A stretch of 64,000 nt of DNA from Hymenobacter ruricola. GTDB taxonomy: Bacteria; Bacteroidota; Bacteroidia; Cytophagales; Hymenobacteraceae. Location of the stretch: positions 682,001 through 746,000 of the forward strand of contig NZ_JADQDM010000001.1 in assembly GCF_015694525.1 (NCBI RefSeq), written 5' to 3'. The notes under the pieces were generated by a model. It saw only the letters and a program-made list of their open reading frames with translations. It did not search any database and was not told the origin of the DNA. Positions 28,501 through 37,497 of the stretch are shown piece by piece. The position numbers and the translations under genes are program-made. The first letter of the stretch is position 1. Each line of letters starts with the position of its first letter.

Positions 28501-29327
28501 AGCACGTGCAAAGGAAGTTTCAACGCCAGCATCAGCAGCAGAATGCCGCCCGCAATGATGCGGTAGATGCCGAAGGCCCGGAAGCCATACCGGGCCACGA
28601 AGCCCACGAACAGCCGAATGGCCAGCAGCGCCACCACAAAAGCCACCACATTGCCCAGCAGCAGCATTTTCAACTCCGCGCCCGAAAACAGGTGCATCAC
28701 GTCCACGCCGTGGGCTTTGGCCTCCTTGTAGTAATCGTAAATGTCCTTCACGGCCGCCGCCGCCATGGTGGGCATGGCCAGGAAAAACGCAAACTCCGCC
28801 GCCGCCCGGCGCGTGAGCTTCTGGGTGAGGCCGCCGATGATGGTGGCCGCCGAGCGGCTGGTGCCCGGCACCACCGCCAAGCACTGAAACAGGCCGATAA
28901 TCAGGGCTTCCTTGAAGCTGGGGTTGGTGACCGGGTGGCCGCCCTGGTTGGGCTCTTCCTGCGGAAACCACTTGTCGATGAACAGCAGCACCACGCCGCC
29001 CACGACGAGCATCACGGCTACCGTCGTCACCGATTCCAGCAGCGCGTCGATGTGCTTTTTGAACAGCAGGCCCACCAGCACAATGGGCAAAAACGCCACC
29101 AGCAGCTTCAGATAAAAGTCGATGCTTTGGAAAAAGCGCTTGAGGTACACCACGAACACCGACAAAATGGCCCCCAACTGAATGACCACCAGATACAGCT
29201 TGAAAAACGGCGTGGCCGGAATGCCCAGCAGCGCCGACGCGATAATCATGTGGCCGGTGCTGGAAACGGGCAAAAACTCAGTTAGCCCCTCCACAATGGC
29301 GAGGAGCAGCGCGTGCCAATAGGTCAT
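28497..29327 (-). CDS. uppP: Undecaprenyl-diphosphatase (BacA type)
   Basis: A 276-residue inner-membrane enzyme that recycles undecaprenyl diphosphate to the monophosphate lipid carrier for peptidoglycan and LPS O-antigen synthesis; overexpression gives bacitracin resistance in other species. Both family signatures are present: [16 protein letters not shown] near residue 13 and [14 protein letters not shown] near residue 155. About eight membrane helices are visible. The stop overlaps the truB start (ATGA), so the two are translationally coupled. Confidence 0.96.
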   Translation of the reverse strand: MTYWHALLLAIVEGLTEFLPVSSTGHMIIASALLGIPATPFFKLYLVVIQLGAILSVFVVYLKRFFQSIDFYLKLLVAFLPIVLVGLLFKKHIDALLESVTTVAVMLVVGGVVLLFIDKWFPQEEPNQGGHPVTNPSFKEALIIGLFQCLAVVPGTSRSAATIIGGLTQKLTRRAAAEFAFFLAMPTMAAAAVKDIYDYYKEAKAHGVDVMHLFSGAELKMLLLGNVVAFVVALLAIRLFVGFVARYGFRAFGIYRIIAGGILLLMLALKLPLHVL

Positions 29328-29330
29328 TTT

Positions 29331-29404
29331 TTAACGGTTAGTGGGTAACGGTTAGGGGTTAACGGCTAACAGATTTCTCATTGGCCATTAACTGCTAGCC
29401 ATTA
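29331..29404. repeat. Short repeated element, TAACGGTTAG copies
   Basis: Three imperfect copies of TAACGGTTAG occur at 29332-29370, followed by an AT-rich stretch with CCATTAACTGCTAGCCATTA. It fills the gap between DUF3098 and uppP. No gene is visible here. Confidence 0.6.
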
Positions 29405-29406
29405 TG

Positions 29407-29745
29407 TTACGGGCGCTTGTAGGCCGGGGCCGCCGGAACAACTGGCGCGGCCGGCGCGTTGGCGGCCGCCACGGCATCGGCCGTGAGGCCTGGAAGCGAA
29501 GTCGGCGCTGCCGGGCTTGGCACCAAAGTCTTGTCGCGCACTAGAATGGCGGCGAACTCGATGCCGAAGCCCACCACGAGCAGCAGCGGCCCGAGCGTGA
29601 TGCCGAGAAAATCCTCGCCGTAGTTTTCTTTATCGCCAAACATCATGGTGATGAAGCCGGCGGCCAGCACGGCCAGGCCAAGCCACATCAGGCGGAAATT
29701 GCGGGGACCGAAAGCGAAGTGCGGAGCGGGTTTGGTGGGTTGCAT
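29407..29745 (-). CDS. DUF3098 family membrane protein
   Basis: A 112-residue protein starting at ATG 29743-29745. The family core is FAFGPRNFRLMWLGLAVLAA, FITMMFGDKENYGEDFLG and ITLGPLLLVVGFGIEFAAIL, giving two membrane helices with a short conserved loop. A Pro/Ala-rich tail of about 35 residues is attached. DUF3098 is found almost only in Bacteroidota next to ftsX, as here, which suggests work with FtsX in cell division or envelope processes, but no function has been shown. Confidence 0.9.
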   Translation of the reverse strand: MQPTKPAPHFAFGPRNFRLMWLGLAVLAAGFITMMFGDKENYGEDFLGITLGPLLLVVGFGIEFAAILVRDKTLVPSPAAPTSLPGLTADAVAAANAPAAPVVPAAPAYKRP

Positions 29746-29771
29746 AATAAAGGAATTATTCAATGTTGAAG

Positions 29772-29806
29772 GAACGTCATGCCGAGCGGAGCGAAGCATG
29801 ACGTTC
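29772..29806. repeat. Family A short palindrome in the ftsX-DUF3098 gap
   Basis: Arms GAACGTCATGC (29772-29782) and GCATGACGTTC (29796-29806) enclose CGAGCGGAGCGAA. It is a compact member of the GTCATGC family, and its last base is the first base of the ftsX stop complement. Confidence 0.85.
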
Positions 29807-30690
29807 TAATACAAGTCGTCGAGCGACATGTTGAGGTATTTGTGCACGGCCCGGGCCGAACTGAAAAAGCCGATGACCACGCCCAGCCCCACCACGCCCA
29901 GCAGCAGCAGGCCGAGGTTCACGTCGTCGCGCAGCAGGCGTAGTTCCGTCACTTCCAGGTAGGCGTATTGAAGCAAAGCAATGAGAATAAGCGCCGCCAG
30001 CACGCCGCTGGCCAGGCCCTGCCAGGTGGCGCGGCGCAGAAACGGCTGCTGAATAAAGAGCCGCGTCGCGCCCACCAGTTGCATGGAGCGGATGAGAAAA
30101 CGCTGCGAAAACAGCGCCAGCTTGATGGTGTTGTTAATCAGGATGACCACCACCAGCACCAGCACCGCCGCGAAGCCCAGCAGCACCAGGCTCACCCGCG
30201 TCAGGTTATTGTTGATGCTGGCGAACAAATCCTGCGGATACTGCATCTCGAACACGCCGCGCTGGGCGCTCACGCTCCGTTCCAGCTGGCGCAGGTGCAG
30301 GGTGTCGGTATATTCGGGCTTGATTTTGAGGGCGTAGGCGTCGCGCAGCGGGTTGTCGCCGAGGAACTGGCGGAAGTCCTCGCCGGTGCTTTGCAGCAAC
30401 TGGCGGGCGCCTTCTTCCTTGCTCACGAACCGGATTTGGGGCTTGCCGTCGCGCTCGGCCACGTAGGGCAGCTGGCCCAGGTCCTGCTGCAGGCGCAGCA
30501 GCTCGGTTTCGGGCAGGTCGCGGTCGAGGTACACCTGCACTTCCAGGTTTTCGCGCACCACCTGCGAGAGCTTGTGGGCGTGCACCAGCAGCAGGCCAAA
30601 CAGCCCAATCACCACCAGCGCCAGCGTGATGCTGAACACCACGAGCAGGGTGGGGTAAGAGCCTAATTTTTTCTTGTGTACTTGGGGCAT
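29806..30690 (-). CDS. ftsX: Cell division protein FtsX (ABC transporter permease-like)
   Basis: A 294-residue protein with the FtsX layout: an N-terminal helix (SITLALVVIGLFGLLLVHAH), an outer domain of about 130 residues (EVQVYLDRDLPETELLRLQ), and three C-terminal helices with the FtsX/MacB permease domain. With FtsE, encoded elsewhere, it controls peptidoglycan hydrolases at the division site. It is the first gene of the ftsX-DUF3098-uppP-truB-ribF run. A TACCTTTG promoter element lies only eight bases before its ATG, so its mRNA may have almost no leader. Confidence 0.94.
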   Translation of the reverse strand: MPQVHKKKLGSYPTLLVVFSITLALVVIGLFGLLLVHAHKLSQVVRENLEVQVYLDRDLPETELLRLQQDLGQLPYVAERDGKPQIRFVSKEEGARQLLQSTGEDFRQFLGDNPLRDAYALKIKPEYTDTLHLRQLERSVSAQRGVFEMQYPQDLFASINNNLTRVSLVLLGFAAVLVLVVVILINNTIKLALFSQRFLIRSMQLVGATRLFIQQPFLRRATWQGLASGVLAALILIALLQYAYLEVTELRLLRDDVNLGLLLLGVVGLGVVIGFFSSARAVHKYLNMSLDDLY

Positions 30691-30697
30691 GGAAAAA

Positions 30698-30705
30698 CAA
30701 AGGTA
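30698..30705 (-). promoter_or_regulatory. Bacteroidota -7 element (TACCTTTG) before ftsX
   Basis: The complement reads TACCTTTG, a perfect match to TAnnTTTG. A TTG (30728-30730) lies 22 bases upstream, slightly farther than the usual 19-20. The expected start of transcription is within a few bases of the ftsX ATG. Confidence 0.55.
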
Positions 30706-30761
30706 GAAAGCTGCCAGCCGCCATACGCAAGCCGCCCCCGGGCCGGCGAAGAAAATTAAGG

Positions 30762-30792
30762 TTTGAGAAAAGATAAAATATTACTATGTTTA
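30762..30792 (+). promoter_or_regulatory. Promoter for the lipoprotein gene
   Basis: TTTG at 30762-30765 is followed after 19 bases by TATGTTTA at 30785-30792, one base from the TAnnTTTG consensus. The region is locally AT-rich and lies 38 bases before the ATG at 30830. Confidence 0.55.
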
Positions 30793-30829
30793 GGCCAACG
30801 GCAACACCGCCGGGCACACCCCTTCTTTT

Positions 30830-31426
30830 ATGAATGCCAAACGAAAAATCATGTTGGTAGCAGCGTTGTCGGCGACGAGTGCGGGCGTTTTTTCCTGCGA
30901 ACGCCAAGACCCGGCCGCGGAGCTAGCCGTGGCCGCCACGCCGCAGCCCAGTACCTCCGCCGACCTTGCCACTACCATGGCCGCCGACCCGGTGGTGCGT
31001 TCGTTTGTGCTTGCCAATGAACGGTTTCTGAACGAAGACGAAGCGTATTACAACGGGTTGACCGAAGCCGGCAAGGCCGCGCGCCGCGCCGATTTGCAAG
31101 CCCACTTCGAGAACGGAACGGAGTGCCCCGACCCGTACCGCACCCCCGCCCAGCTCAATGCCCACTACGCCAGCCAGGAGGCCCTAACTGCCCAAATAAG
31201 AGCCACCTACCCGCAGCTCTACCAGCTTTCCGAAGAAGAGCAGCTGGTCGTGAAAGACCGTGCGGCGCAACTCATTCGCGAAAATGCCGCCACGGCCACG
31301 GCCCACTCCGCTCCCGGCCACGCCGGCTACGTGGCCAGCATGTGGGACAACTCGGGCCCCGACGCGGCCAAGGTCTTTCGCGCCGGCCGGGCTTTCTACA
31401 ACGGCTACATGGGCTACCTGCAATAA
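30830..31426 (+). CDS. Predicted lipoprotein of unknown function
   Basis: A 198-residue protein starting at ATG 30830. Its N-terminus (KRKIMLVAALSATSAGVFSC) is a lipoprotein signal with Cys23 as the likely lipidated residue. The mature part is mostly charged and helical (LANERFLNEDEAYYNGLTEA, LYQLSEEEQLVVKDRAAQLI), with a Gly/Tyr-rich end (AGRAFYNGYMGYLQ). No family was recognised. It has its own promoter-like element and converges on tamB with only nine bases between the stops, leaving no room for a separate terminator. Confidence 0.7.
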   Translation: MNAKRKIMLVAALSATSAGVFSCERQDPAAELAVAATPQPSTSADLATTMAADPVVRSFVLANERFLNEDEAYYNGLTEAGKAARRADLQAHFENGTECPDPYRTPAQLNAHYASQEALTAQIRATYPQLYQLSEEEQLVVKDRAAQLIRENAATATAHSAPGHAGYVASMWDNSGPDAAKVFRAGRAFYNGYMGYLQ

Positions 31427-31435
31427 GCCCCAACC

Positions 31436-34400
31436 CTACAGGTTCGTCCGCGGGTCCTCGTCCACGGTCAGCACTTCCTTGCCTTCCCGGACTCGCTGCG
31501 TGCGGCGCTCCTTCTTTTTCGGGTTTTTGCGGGTAAACAGCTCCCGGAAGGTGTCGAACTGCTCGGTGTGCAGCAGCGAGAGCCCCGCGCGGGGCTGGTT
31601 GATGGTTTCCAGGTCGCGCGGGGTAGTCTCGTAGCGCAGCTTGGTGCGGAACTTGCCGTCGGGGCGCAGATAGTATTCCAGGCTGAGGTCGCCGAGCAGC
31701 GAGGCCTGGCCGGCGGTGTTGCCGGTGCCGGCGCTGGGCAGCCCCACGATGTTGGCGTTGCTGGTGAAGCCGCCTTCGCGGGTCACGCGCAGCCGGCCGT
31801 TGAGGAAGGAGTAGCTCAGGCGCACCTGCAGCGCCTGCAGCTGCTCAGCCGTGAGGCCGTTGATGTTGAAGTCAATTTCCAGGTTCTGGTCGATTTGCGA
31901 GGTGAGCAGGCCCAGCTGCGTGCTCAGAATCTGGCCCAGGCTGTTTTGCACCGTGTTGTCTTGGCCGCGCAGCGAAATGGTGCTGCCCAATGAGGAGCCC
32001 AGCGGCGAAAGCTGTTTGAATACCAATAGGCTGAAAACCTGTCGGTTCAGTTCCTGCTCGTCGTTGCGCAGCAAGGTAATAAAGTTGGTGAGCGAAGCTT
32101 GTAAGGCGCCGGGCGCGTCGTTGAATTCCATGTTGAGCTTGATGGCCGGTAACAGCAGTGGCCCGGTCAGGTTCATCACCGCCGTCACGGGCACCACGGC
32201 CGCGCCTCCACTTTGAGAATTAATGCCAAGCACGGGGGCCAGCGAAGTACGCTGCGTGTAGGTGGCCGTCACGTTCATTTCGCCGGCCAGCGGGTCGCCG
32301 TTCCAGGAAATCACGCCGCCCGGACGCACCACAAACTCTTTGTTTACCAGGCCCTGCAAGGTGAAATTGTAAGCCCCACGCGTGATTTCCACCTGCCCGA
32401 ACATGTTGAACTCGCCACGCGTGTCGATGGCCATGCGCAGCTGCCCCGCCGCCGAGCCCCGGATGACGTCGCCGGTGCTTTCGTCCAGCAGAATTTCGAG
32501 GTAGGCGTCCGGCGTCACGGTCAGGTTCATGTTGAGCGTGATGCCCGAAAGGTCGATTTTGGCTTGTTGGGCCGCCACGAGCCTGGCCTTGCGCAGCTGC
32601 GCCGTGTCGCCGGCCGGGTTGTTGTTCACGAACTTGATGTAGCTGGCTTTCTCGGCGCTGGCGGCTTTGTCGAAGGGCAGCGAGAGGCGCGTGCCGGCCT
32701 CGCTGGTGGCGCGCACCACTACGTTCAGGTCGTCGGTGGGGCCGGTTACGCGGGCGGTGCCGGTGGCGTAGGCCGTGCCAAAATACAAGTCGTTGTCTTT
32801 GCGCGTGGTGTTGAGTACCTGCATCTTGCGGAAGCTGGCCGCAATGTCGAGGCTCATGTTTTTGAAGCCCCGGTGGCTCACCACGCCGTCCACGGTGCCG
32901 GTGTTGCCCAGGGCGTCGCGTAGCTTGATGTTGCGGAAGGCGATGCTGGTGTTGGTGAAGAAAACCCGGTCGGCAAAGGTATAGGTGGTGCCCAGGTAGC
33001 CAAACGTGAAGCGGCCGTTGCTCACGTCCACCGCGCCCAGCAGGTTGGGTGAGCCAAACAAGCCGGTCAGGCGCAGCTCGCCGCGGCCCGTGCCGCCCAG
33101 GTTTTTCATGATGGAGCCCAAAAACGGCTGCGCCAGCACAATGGGCGCATCGTTCAGCGTGCCGGTGAGGTTGAGCTGGTTCCGCTCGTCGCGCGGGGCA
33201 ATGTCGCCCAGCACGGTCAGTACCGACTGCCCGGCGCGAGCCACGTCCAGGTTCACGCGCAGCTTGCTGGCGGTGTTGTCCCAGTCGCCGCGCCCGGCCA
33301 CCTGCCCAATGAGGGTGCCGTCATAAGTCAGCGAGTCCACGCCCAGCGTGCTGCTGATGGTGAGCGGGCCGTACACGCCGCTCAGGGTGCCCTGCGCGTT
33401 CACGCGGCCGCCCAGGCGCTGCCCGGTGAGGGCATTGAGGGTAGCCAGCTGGAAGTCCTTCACCTGCAGTTGCAGCGGCGGCTTGCTGGCATCGGGCGAG
33501 ATGAAGCCCTGCGCGCCCACAAACTGCACGCCGTTGCTGAACGTCAGGTTCTTCACGTCGTACTCGCGGCCGTAATCGGAAATCGTGACCGAGTTGTTGG
33601 CCGCAATGGTCCAGTCTTTGTCCAGCAAATGCACGCCCGACTGGCGGAACACCACCTCAATCGCACGCGGCAGGAAACCCATCGAGCCGTTGATGACGGC
33701 CTTGTTGGTGGTGCCGGTTTGGGCCAGCGAAGTCGAAAAATTAATGCGCTGCTGGTCCCACACGCTTTCTAGGATGAATTTCTCGGTTTTGCCCAGGCCC
33801 GGCAGCACCTGCCGGTCGCTGGTCACGCTGGCCTGGGCCAGAATGTCGGGCTTGTAGGGCAGCTTCGAGGTGAGGAAGTCGAAGTCGTTGTTCACCGTCT
33901 GCACGGGGCCGTAGCGCAGGCTGTCGAGGTGCCCGCCGAGCTGGAAAATCGACGTGGCCCCGTTGCGGAACGAGCCGTCGATGCGGCTGCCGTCGGCCAC
34001 CCGCAGCTCGGGCACAAACAGGGCCAGCACCGGGTTGGGCTTCTTGAGGTGCAGCCGCAGGTCCACCTGGTACACCGGCAAGTCGCGCTGGCGCTTGCGG
34101 CGGTAGTAGTCGGCCGTGGCCGCGGCGTTGCTCTCGAAGTTGAGGCGGTACTCGGTGAGCAGCGTTTGCACGTCGCGCACCACGTCGGAGGTGTTGAAGG
34201 CGCCGGCCACGCGGGCATCCACGGCTTCGGAGCGCAGCGTGATGGCGCGCTGGTTCAGGCGATTGCGGGTGCTTATCAGGTCCAGCGTGTCGAGCCGGAG
34301 CTGGCGCTTGCCCAGCGTGAAGCGCGACTTGCGCAGGTAGGCGTGCCCAATCAGCGAGTCGAGCTGCACGCCGCGGAACTTCACGTCGGTGGTGGTGGCC

Positions 34401-36043
34401 ACGATGAGCGGCTGGCTCATCAGCCCCAGCGCGCGCAGGTCGGCCCGCTCTATTTTGGCCTTGATGTCGACGTCCTGGTGCTCGCGGTCGAGGTCGATGT
34501 GGCCGTCGCCCACCAGCTTCACGTTGGGGTCGTTGGCCGTGACGTGCCCGCTAAAGGACTGCTGGTGAAAGTCGCCGTTGAGCGACAGGTTGCGGTAGCG
34601 GTAGCCGTTCAGCCAGATGGCCGGGATGGCGAGCGAGGCCTGCCCGCGCGCAAACGGCGGCAAGAAGCCCACGCCGGCCACGCGCCCGTTCAGCGTCACG
34701 TCCCGAATCACCGATTCGTCGCCCAAAAACCGGCCCAGCTGGAAGCCGTTGCTGCGCACCGTGCCCTCGTAGGCGGCGTGCGTGAGGTCGGACTTGGTTT
34801 TCAGGTTTACGTCCGTCGCCACGAAGCCGAGGGCCGTGTCGAAGGACGCATTGGCCACGAAGTCGTCGTAGAAGCCCAGCACCGAGCCTTCCAGCTTCAC
34901 GGTGCCCAGCTTCTGCACCAGCTTGTTGGCCGCGGCTGGCAGCCAGTGTTTCAGGTCGCTGGTGCGCACCACCGACGGCAGCATGCGCAAGTCAATAAAG
35001 CTTTCCTTGTAGTTGGGCAGGCCCTCGGCGTTGGCGCGCTTGGCCACGATGTGGGTGCCTTGCCCGTAGCGCACGTCCAAGTTGTCGACCTTGAAATTGC
35101 GCACGTAGCCCGCGGCGTCGCCCGAGAGCTTCACCGACTCGTGCAGGTCGCGCAGCTGCGGCGCAAACTTGGCGATGTCGTCCGAAAACACCTCCGAGCC
35201 GCGCAGCCGCGCAATGGTCTTCATCGAGTCGTTGTAGTCGGTGAAGTTGGTGAACACCCGGAACTCAAACCGCACGTAGTCCTTAATCTGGCTGCGGCCT
35301 ACGCGCAAGCTCAAGTCCTTAAACTCCCAGAAATGCGGCCCGTAGGTCATGTCCGCCGTGATTTCGCGCAGCTGCGACTGCGAGGGCGTTTCCACCGCGT
35401 GCAGGTGGCTGATGCGCAGACCTAGCGTATCGCCGAGCCGGATGTTGGAGATGTCGGCGTAGATGCTGTCCACCAGCAGGTGGTCGTAGTCAATGCTTTG
35501 GCCGTAGGTTTTGGCGCGCGGCACGTCGTCTTTCTGAATGGCGAAATGCCCGTTGCGCAGCGCGACGCTGCCCACCTGAAAATCAAACGGCTTGGATTTG
35601 GTCGTGTCCGTTGAGGGCCCAATCATGCGCTTCACGGCCGCCATAAACTGGCTGAAGGTGGTCGAATCGGGCTGGCCCGGCAGGTTGCGCAGCTCGAAGC
35701 GCGGCTCATGGAGCGTGAGCGTGGCAATGTGCAGGTGCCGCGGGTCAAACACCGAGAACAGCGAGATGTCCGCGTCGGCCCGCCCGATGCTGAGCAGCTC
35801 GCCGCCGCGCCGGTCCTGCACTTGCACGCTGTCGAGCAGTACCCGGGAAAAGGGGCGCACATCCACGCGCCCAATGGTCACGTTCTGGCCCAGCTTCTGG
35901 GTGAGCACGTCGGCTGCCTCGTGGGCCAGCCGGGTTTGCACGCTGGGCACCCGCAAGGCAATGAGCGCGCCCACCACGGCCAATACCACCAGCAGCCCCA
36001 GGCCCAGCAGTATTTTCAGCAGAATGGCGAAGAAACGACGCAC
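31436..36043 (-). CDS. tamB: TamB-like translocation/assembly module protein (AsmA/DUF490 family)
   Basis: A 1535-residue giant with one N-terminal membrane helix (ILLKILLGLGLLVVLAVVGA) and a very long repetitive beta-strand region. It ends in the TamB/DUF490 C-terminal domain (GRLRVTREGGF, NIVGLPSAGTGNTAGQASLLG, SLEYYLRPDGKFRTKLRYE). TamB-like proteins bridge inner and outer membranes and carry phospholipids or help outer-membrane protein assembly. In Bacteroidota tamB is often divergent from tsaD, as here. The final 50 residues after the domain are basic and extend beyond typical homologues. Confidence 0.93.
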   Translation of the reverse strand: MRRFFAILLKILLGLGLLVVLAVVGALIALRVPSVQTRLAHEAADVLTQKLGQNVTIGRVDVRPFSRVLLDSVQVQDRRGGELLSIGRADADISLFSVFDPRHLHIATLTLHEPRFELRNLPGQPDSTTFSQFMAAVKRMIGPSTDTTKSKPFDFQVGSVALRNGHFAIQKDDVPRAKTYGQSIDYDHLLVDSIYADISNIRLGDTLGLRISHLHAVETPSQSQLREITADMTYGPHFWEFKDLSLRVGRSQIKDYVRFEFRVFTNFTDYNDSMKTIARLRGSEVFSDDIAKFAPQLRDLHESVKLSGDAAGYVRNFKVDNLDVRYGQGTHIVAKRANAEGLPNYKESFIDLRMLPSVVRTSDLKHWLPAAANKLVQKLGTVKLEGSVLGFYDDFVANASFDTALGFVATDVNLKTKSDLTHAAYEGTVRSNGFQLGRFLGDESVIRDVTLNGRVAGVGFLPPFARGQASLAIPAIWLNGYRYRNLSLNGDFHQQSFSGHVTANDPNVKLVGDGHIDLDREHQDVDIKAKIERADLRALGLMSQPLIVATTTDVKFRGVQLDSLIGHAYLRKSRFTLGKRQLRLDTLDLISTRNRLNQRAITLRSEAVDARVAGAFNTSDVVRDVQTLLTEYRLNFESNAAATADYYRRKRQRDLPVYQVDLRLHLKKPNPVLALFVPELRVADGSRIDGSFRNGATSIFQLGGHLDSLRYGPVQTVNNDFDFLTSKLPYKPDILAQASVTSDRQVLPGLGKTEKFILESVWDQQRINFSTSLAQTGTTNKAVINGSMGFLPRAIEVVFRQSGVHLLDKDWTIAANNSVTISDYGREYDVKNLTFSNGVQFVGAQGFISPDASKPPLQLQVKDFQLATLNALTGQRLGGRVNAQGTLSGVYGPLTISSTLGVDSLTYDGTLIGQVAGRGDWDNTASKLRVNLDVARAGQSVLTVLGDIAPRDERNQLNLTGTLNDAPIVLAQPFLGSIMKNLGGTGRGELRLTGLFGSPNLLGAVDVSNGRFTFGYLGTTYTFADRVFFTNTSIAFRNIKLRDALGNTGTVDGVVSHRGFKNMSLDIAASFRKMQVLNTTRKDNDLYFGTAYATGTARVTGPTDDLNVVVRATSEAGTRLSLPFDKAASAEKASYIKFVNNNPAGDTAQLRKARLVAAQQAKIDLSGITLNMNLTVTPDAYLEILLDESTGDVIRGSAAGQLRMAIDTRGEFNMFGQVEITRGAYNFTLQGLVNKEFVVRPGGVISWNGDPLAGEMNVTATYTQRTSLAPVLGINSQSGGAAVVPVTAVMNLTGPLLLPAIKLNMEFNDAPGALQASLTNFITLLRNDEQELNRQVFSLLVFKQLSPLGSSLGSTISLRGQDNTVQNSLGQILSTQLGLLTSQIDQNLEIDFNINGLTAEQLQALQVRLSYSFLNGRLRVTREGGFTSNANIVGLPSAGTGNTAGQASLLGDLSLEYYLRPDGKFRTKLRYETTPRDLETINQPRAGLSLLHTEQFDTFRELFTRKNPKKKERRTQRVREGKEVLTVDEDPRTNL

Positions 36044-36394
36044 CGGAGCAGAACAGTTGAAAGCGAAAAACGCGGGTTAATCCGCAAAGTTGCGGTTTTT
36101 TGGTGGCTTGAGTCAACCGCCAAGCCGCTCAGCCAATTATCAGGCCAATGGAACGGCCGGGGCCGGGCCGCGGTTCGCTTCCTTACGGCCAATTCGGGTT
36201 AGTAACGCGAACTTTGCCGTTCCGGTCCGGCGGTCGGGCCCAAATGAGCCCAAAATATCGACCTGGCCGGCCGATTCGTCTACCAGTAGCGCGGACTTTG
36301 CAGTCCGCGTCGCCGCACAGTTCGGGTATCCGCCGGGGACGCGGACTGCAAAGTCCGCGCTACAGCTTACTTCAAAGCATCTGCACTAATTACT
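36044..36394. other. Divergent intergenic region between tamB and tsaD
   Basis: About 350 bases with no gene on either strand. It must hold promoters for both tamB and tsaD; I could not pick a convincing TAnnTTTG element for either. It contains a family E palindrome (36286-36363) and a half-copy starting near 36201 (GTAACGCGAACTTTGCCGTT). Confidence 0.6.
36286..36363. repeat. Family E palindromic repeat (GTAGCGCGGACTTTGCAGTC type)
   Basis: Arms GTAGCGCGGACTTTGCAGTC(CGCGTC) and its reverse complement ending at 36363 flank a 26-base centre. A diverged second full copy lies at 56778-56854. No target-site duplication or transposase is evident. Confidence 0.85.
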
Positions 36395-37414
36395 ATGGCT
36401 TCGCCCGCTCATCCCATCATCCTCGCCATCGAATCTTCCTGCGACGACACCGGCGCGGCCGTGCTGGCCGGCGGCCAGCTGCTGAGCAACGTCGTGGCCA
36501 CCCAAAAAGTCCACGAGCAGTACGGCGGCGTGGTGCCCGAACTGGCCTCGCGGGCCCACCAGCAGCACCTGCTGCCCGTCGTTACGGCCGCCCTCAAAGA
36601 AGCCGGCCTCACCAAAGCCGACCTCGACGCCGTGGCCGTCACGCAGGGCCCGGGTCTGCTCGGTTCCTTGTTAGTAGGCGGGATGTTTGCCAAAACCCTG
36701 GCCCTGGCCCTGGATAAGCCGCTGCTGGCCGTGAACCACATGCGCGCCCACATTCTGGCCCATTTCATCCGCGACCCCAAGCCGCAGTTTCCCTTCCTCT
36801 GCCTCACCGTGAGCGGCGGGCACACGCAATTGGTGGTGGTGAAATCGGCCATGGAGATGGACGTCATCGGCCAAACCATAGACGATGCTGCCGGCGAAGC
36901 CTTCGACAAAACGGCCAAGCTGCTCGGCCTGCCGTACCCCGGCGGCCCGCATCTCGACAAGCTGGCCCGCCAGGGCAACCCCGCGCGGTTTGCCTTCCCC
37001 GTGGGCGCCATGCCGGGCTACGACTTCTCCTTTAGCGGCTTGAAAACGGCGGTGCTTTATTTCCTGAAAAAAGAAACCGCCGCCAACCCGGACTTCATTC
37101 AGGAAAACCTGGCCGACCTCTGCGCCAGCATCCAGCACACCATCGTGGCCACGCTGCTGCGCCAGCTCCGCCGCGCCGCCGCCGACACCGGCCTCACGCA
37201 AGTGGCCCTGGCCGGCGGCGTGGCCGCCAACTCCGGCCTGCGCACCGCCCTGGAAGCCGAAGCCGACGCCCAGGGCTGGCAGGTGTTCATTCCAGAATTT
37301 CAGTTTTGCACCGACAACGCCGCCATGGTGGCCATGACCGCGCATTTCCAGTACGAAGCCGGCGACTTTGCCACCCAGCTCACCAGCCCCGACCCGCGCC
37401 TGAAACTGAAGTAG
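36395..37414 (+). CDS. tsaD: tRNA N6-adenosine threonylcarbamoyltransferase
   Basis: A 339-residue enzyme, the catalytic subunit that transfers threonylcarbamoyl to A37 of tRNAs reading ANN codons, in complex with TsaB and TsaE encoded elsewhere. The start at ATG 36395 gives MASPAHPIILAIESSCDDT. The metal-binding HMRAHILAH motif is near residue 115, KTAKLLGLPYPGGP follows, and GGVAANSGLR near residue 275 is the nucleotide-binding loop. It is divergent from tamB, and smpB follows about 80 bases later. Confidence 0.97.
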   Translation: MASPAHPIILAIESSCDDTGAAVLAGGQLLSNVVATQKVHEQYGGVVPELASRAHQQHLLPVVTAALKEAGLTKADLDAVAVTQGPGLLGSLLVGGMFAKTLALALDKPLLAVNHMRAHILAHFIRDPKPQFPFLCLTVSGGHTQLVVVKSAMEMDVIGQTIDDAAGEAFDKTAKLLGLPYPGGPHLDKLARQGNPARFAFPVGAMPGYDFSFSGLKTAVLYFLKKETAANPDFIQENLADLCASIQHTIVATLLRQLRRAAADTGLTQVALAGGVAANSGLRTALEAEADAQGWQVFIPEFQFCTDNAAMVAMTAHFQYEAGDFATQLTSPDPRLKLK

Positions 37415-37433
37415 CGGCCCTGCGTTAGGACCC

Positions 37434-37441
37434 TACCTTTG
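37434..37441 (+). promoter_or_regulatory. Bacteroidota -7 element before smpB
   Basis: TACCTTTG lies 56 bases before the smpB ATG. No clear TTG is found 19-20 bases upstream, so the match rests on the -7 box alone. Confidence 0.5.
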
Positions 37442-37497
37442 CCGGCCCGTCCATCAGGGGCCTGGCAACTGCCCACGCGTAACCGACAATTAGCCCA

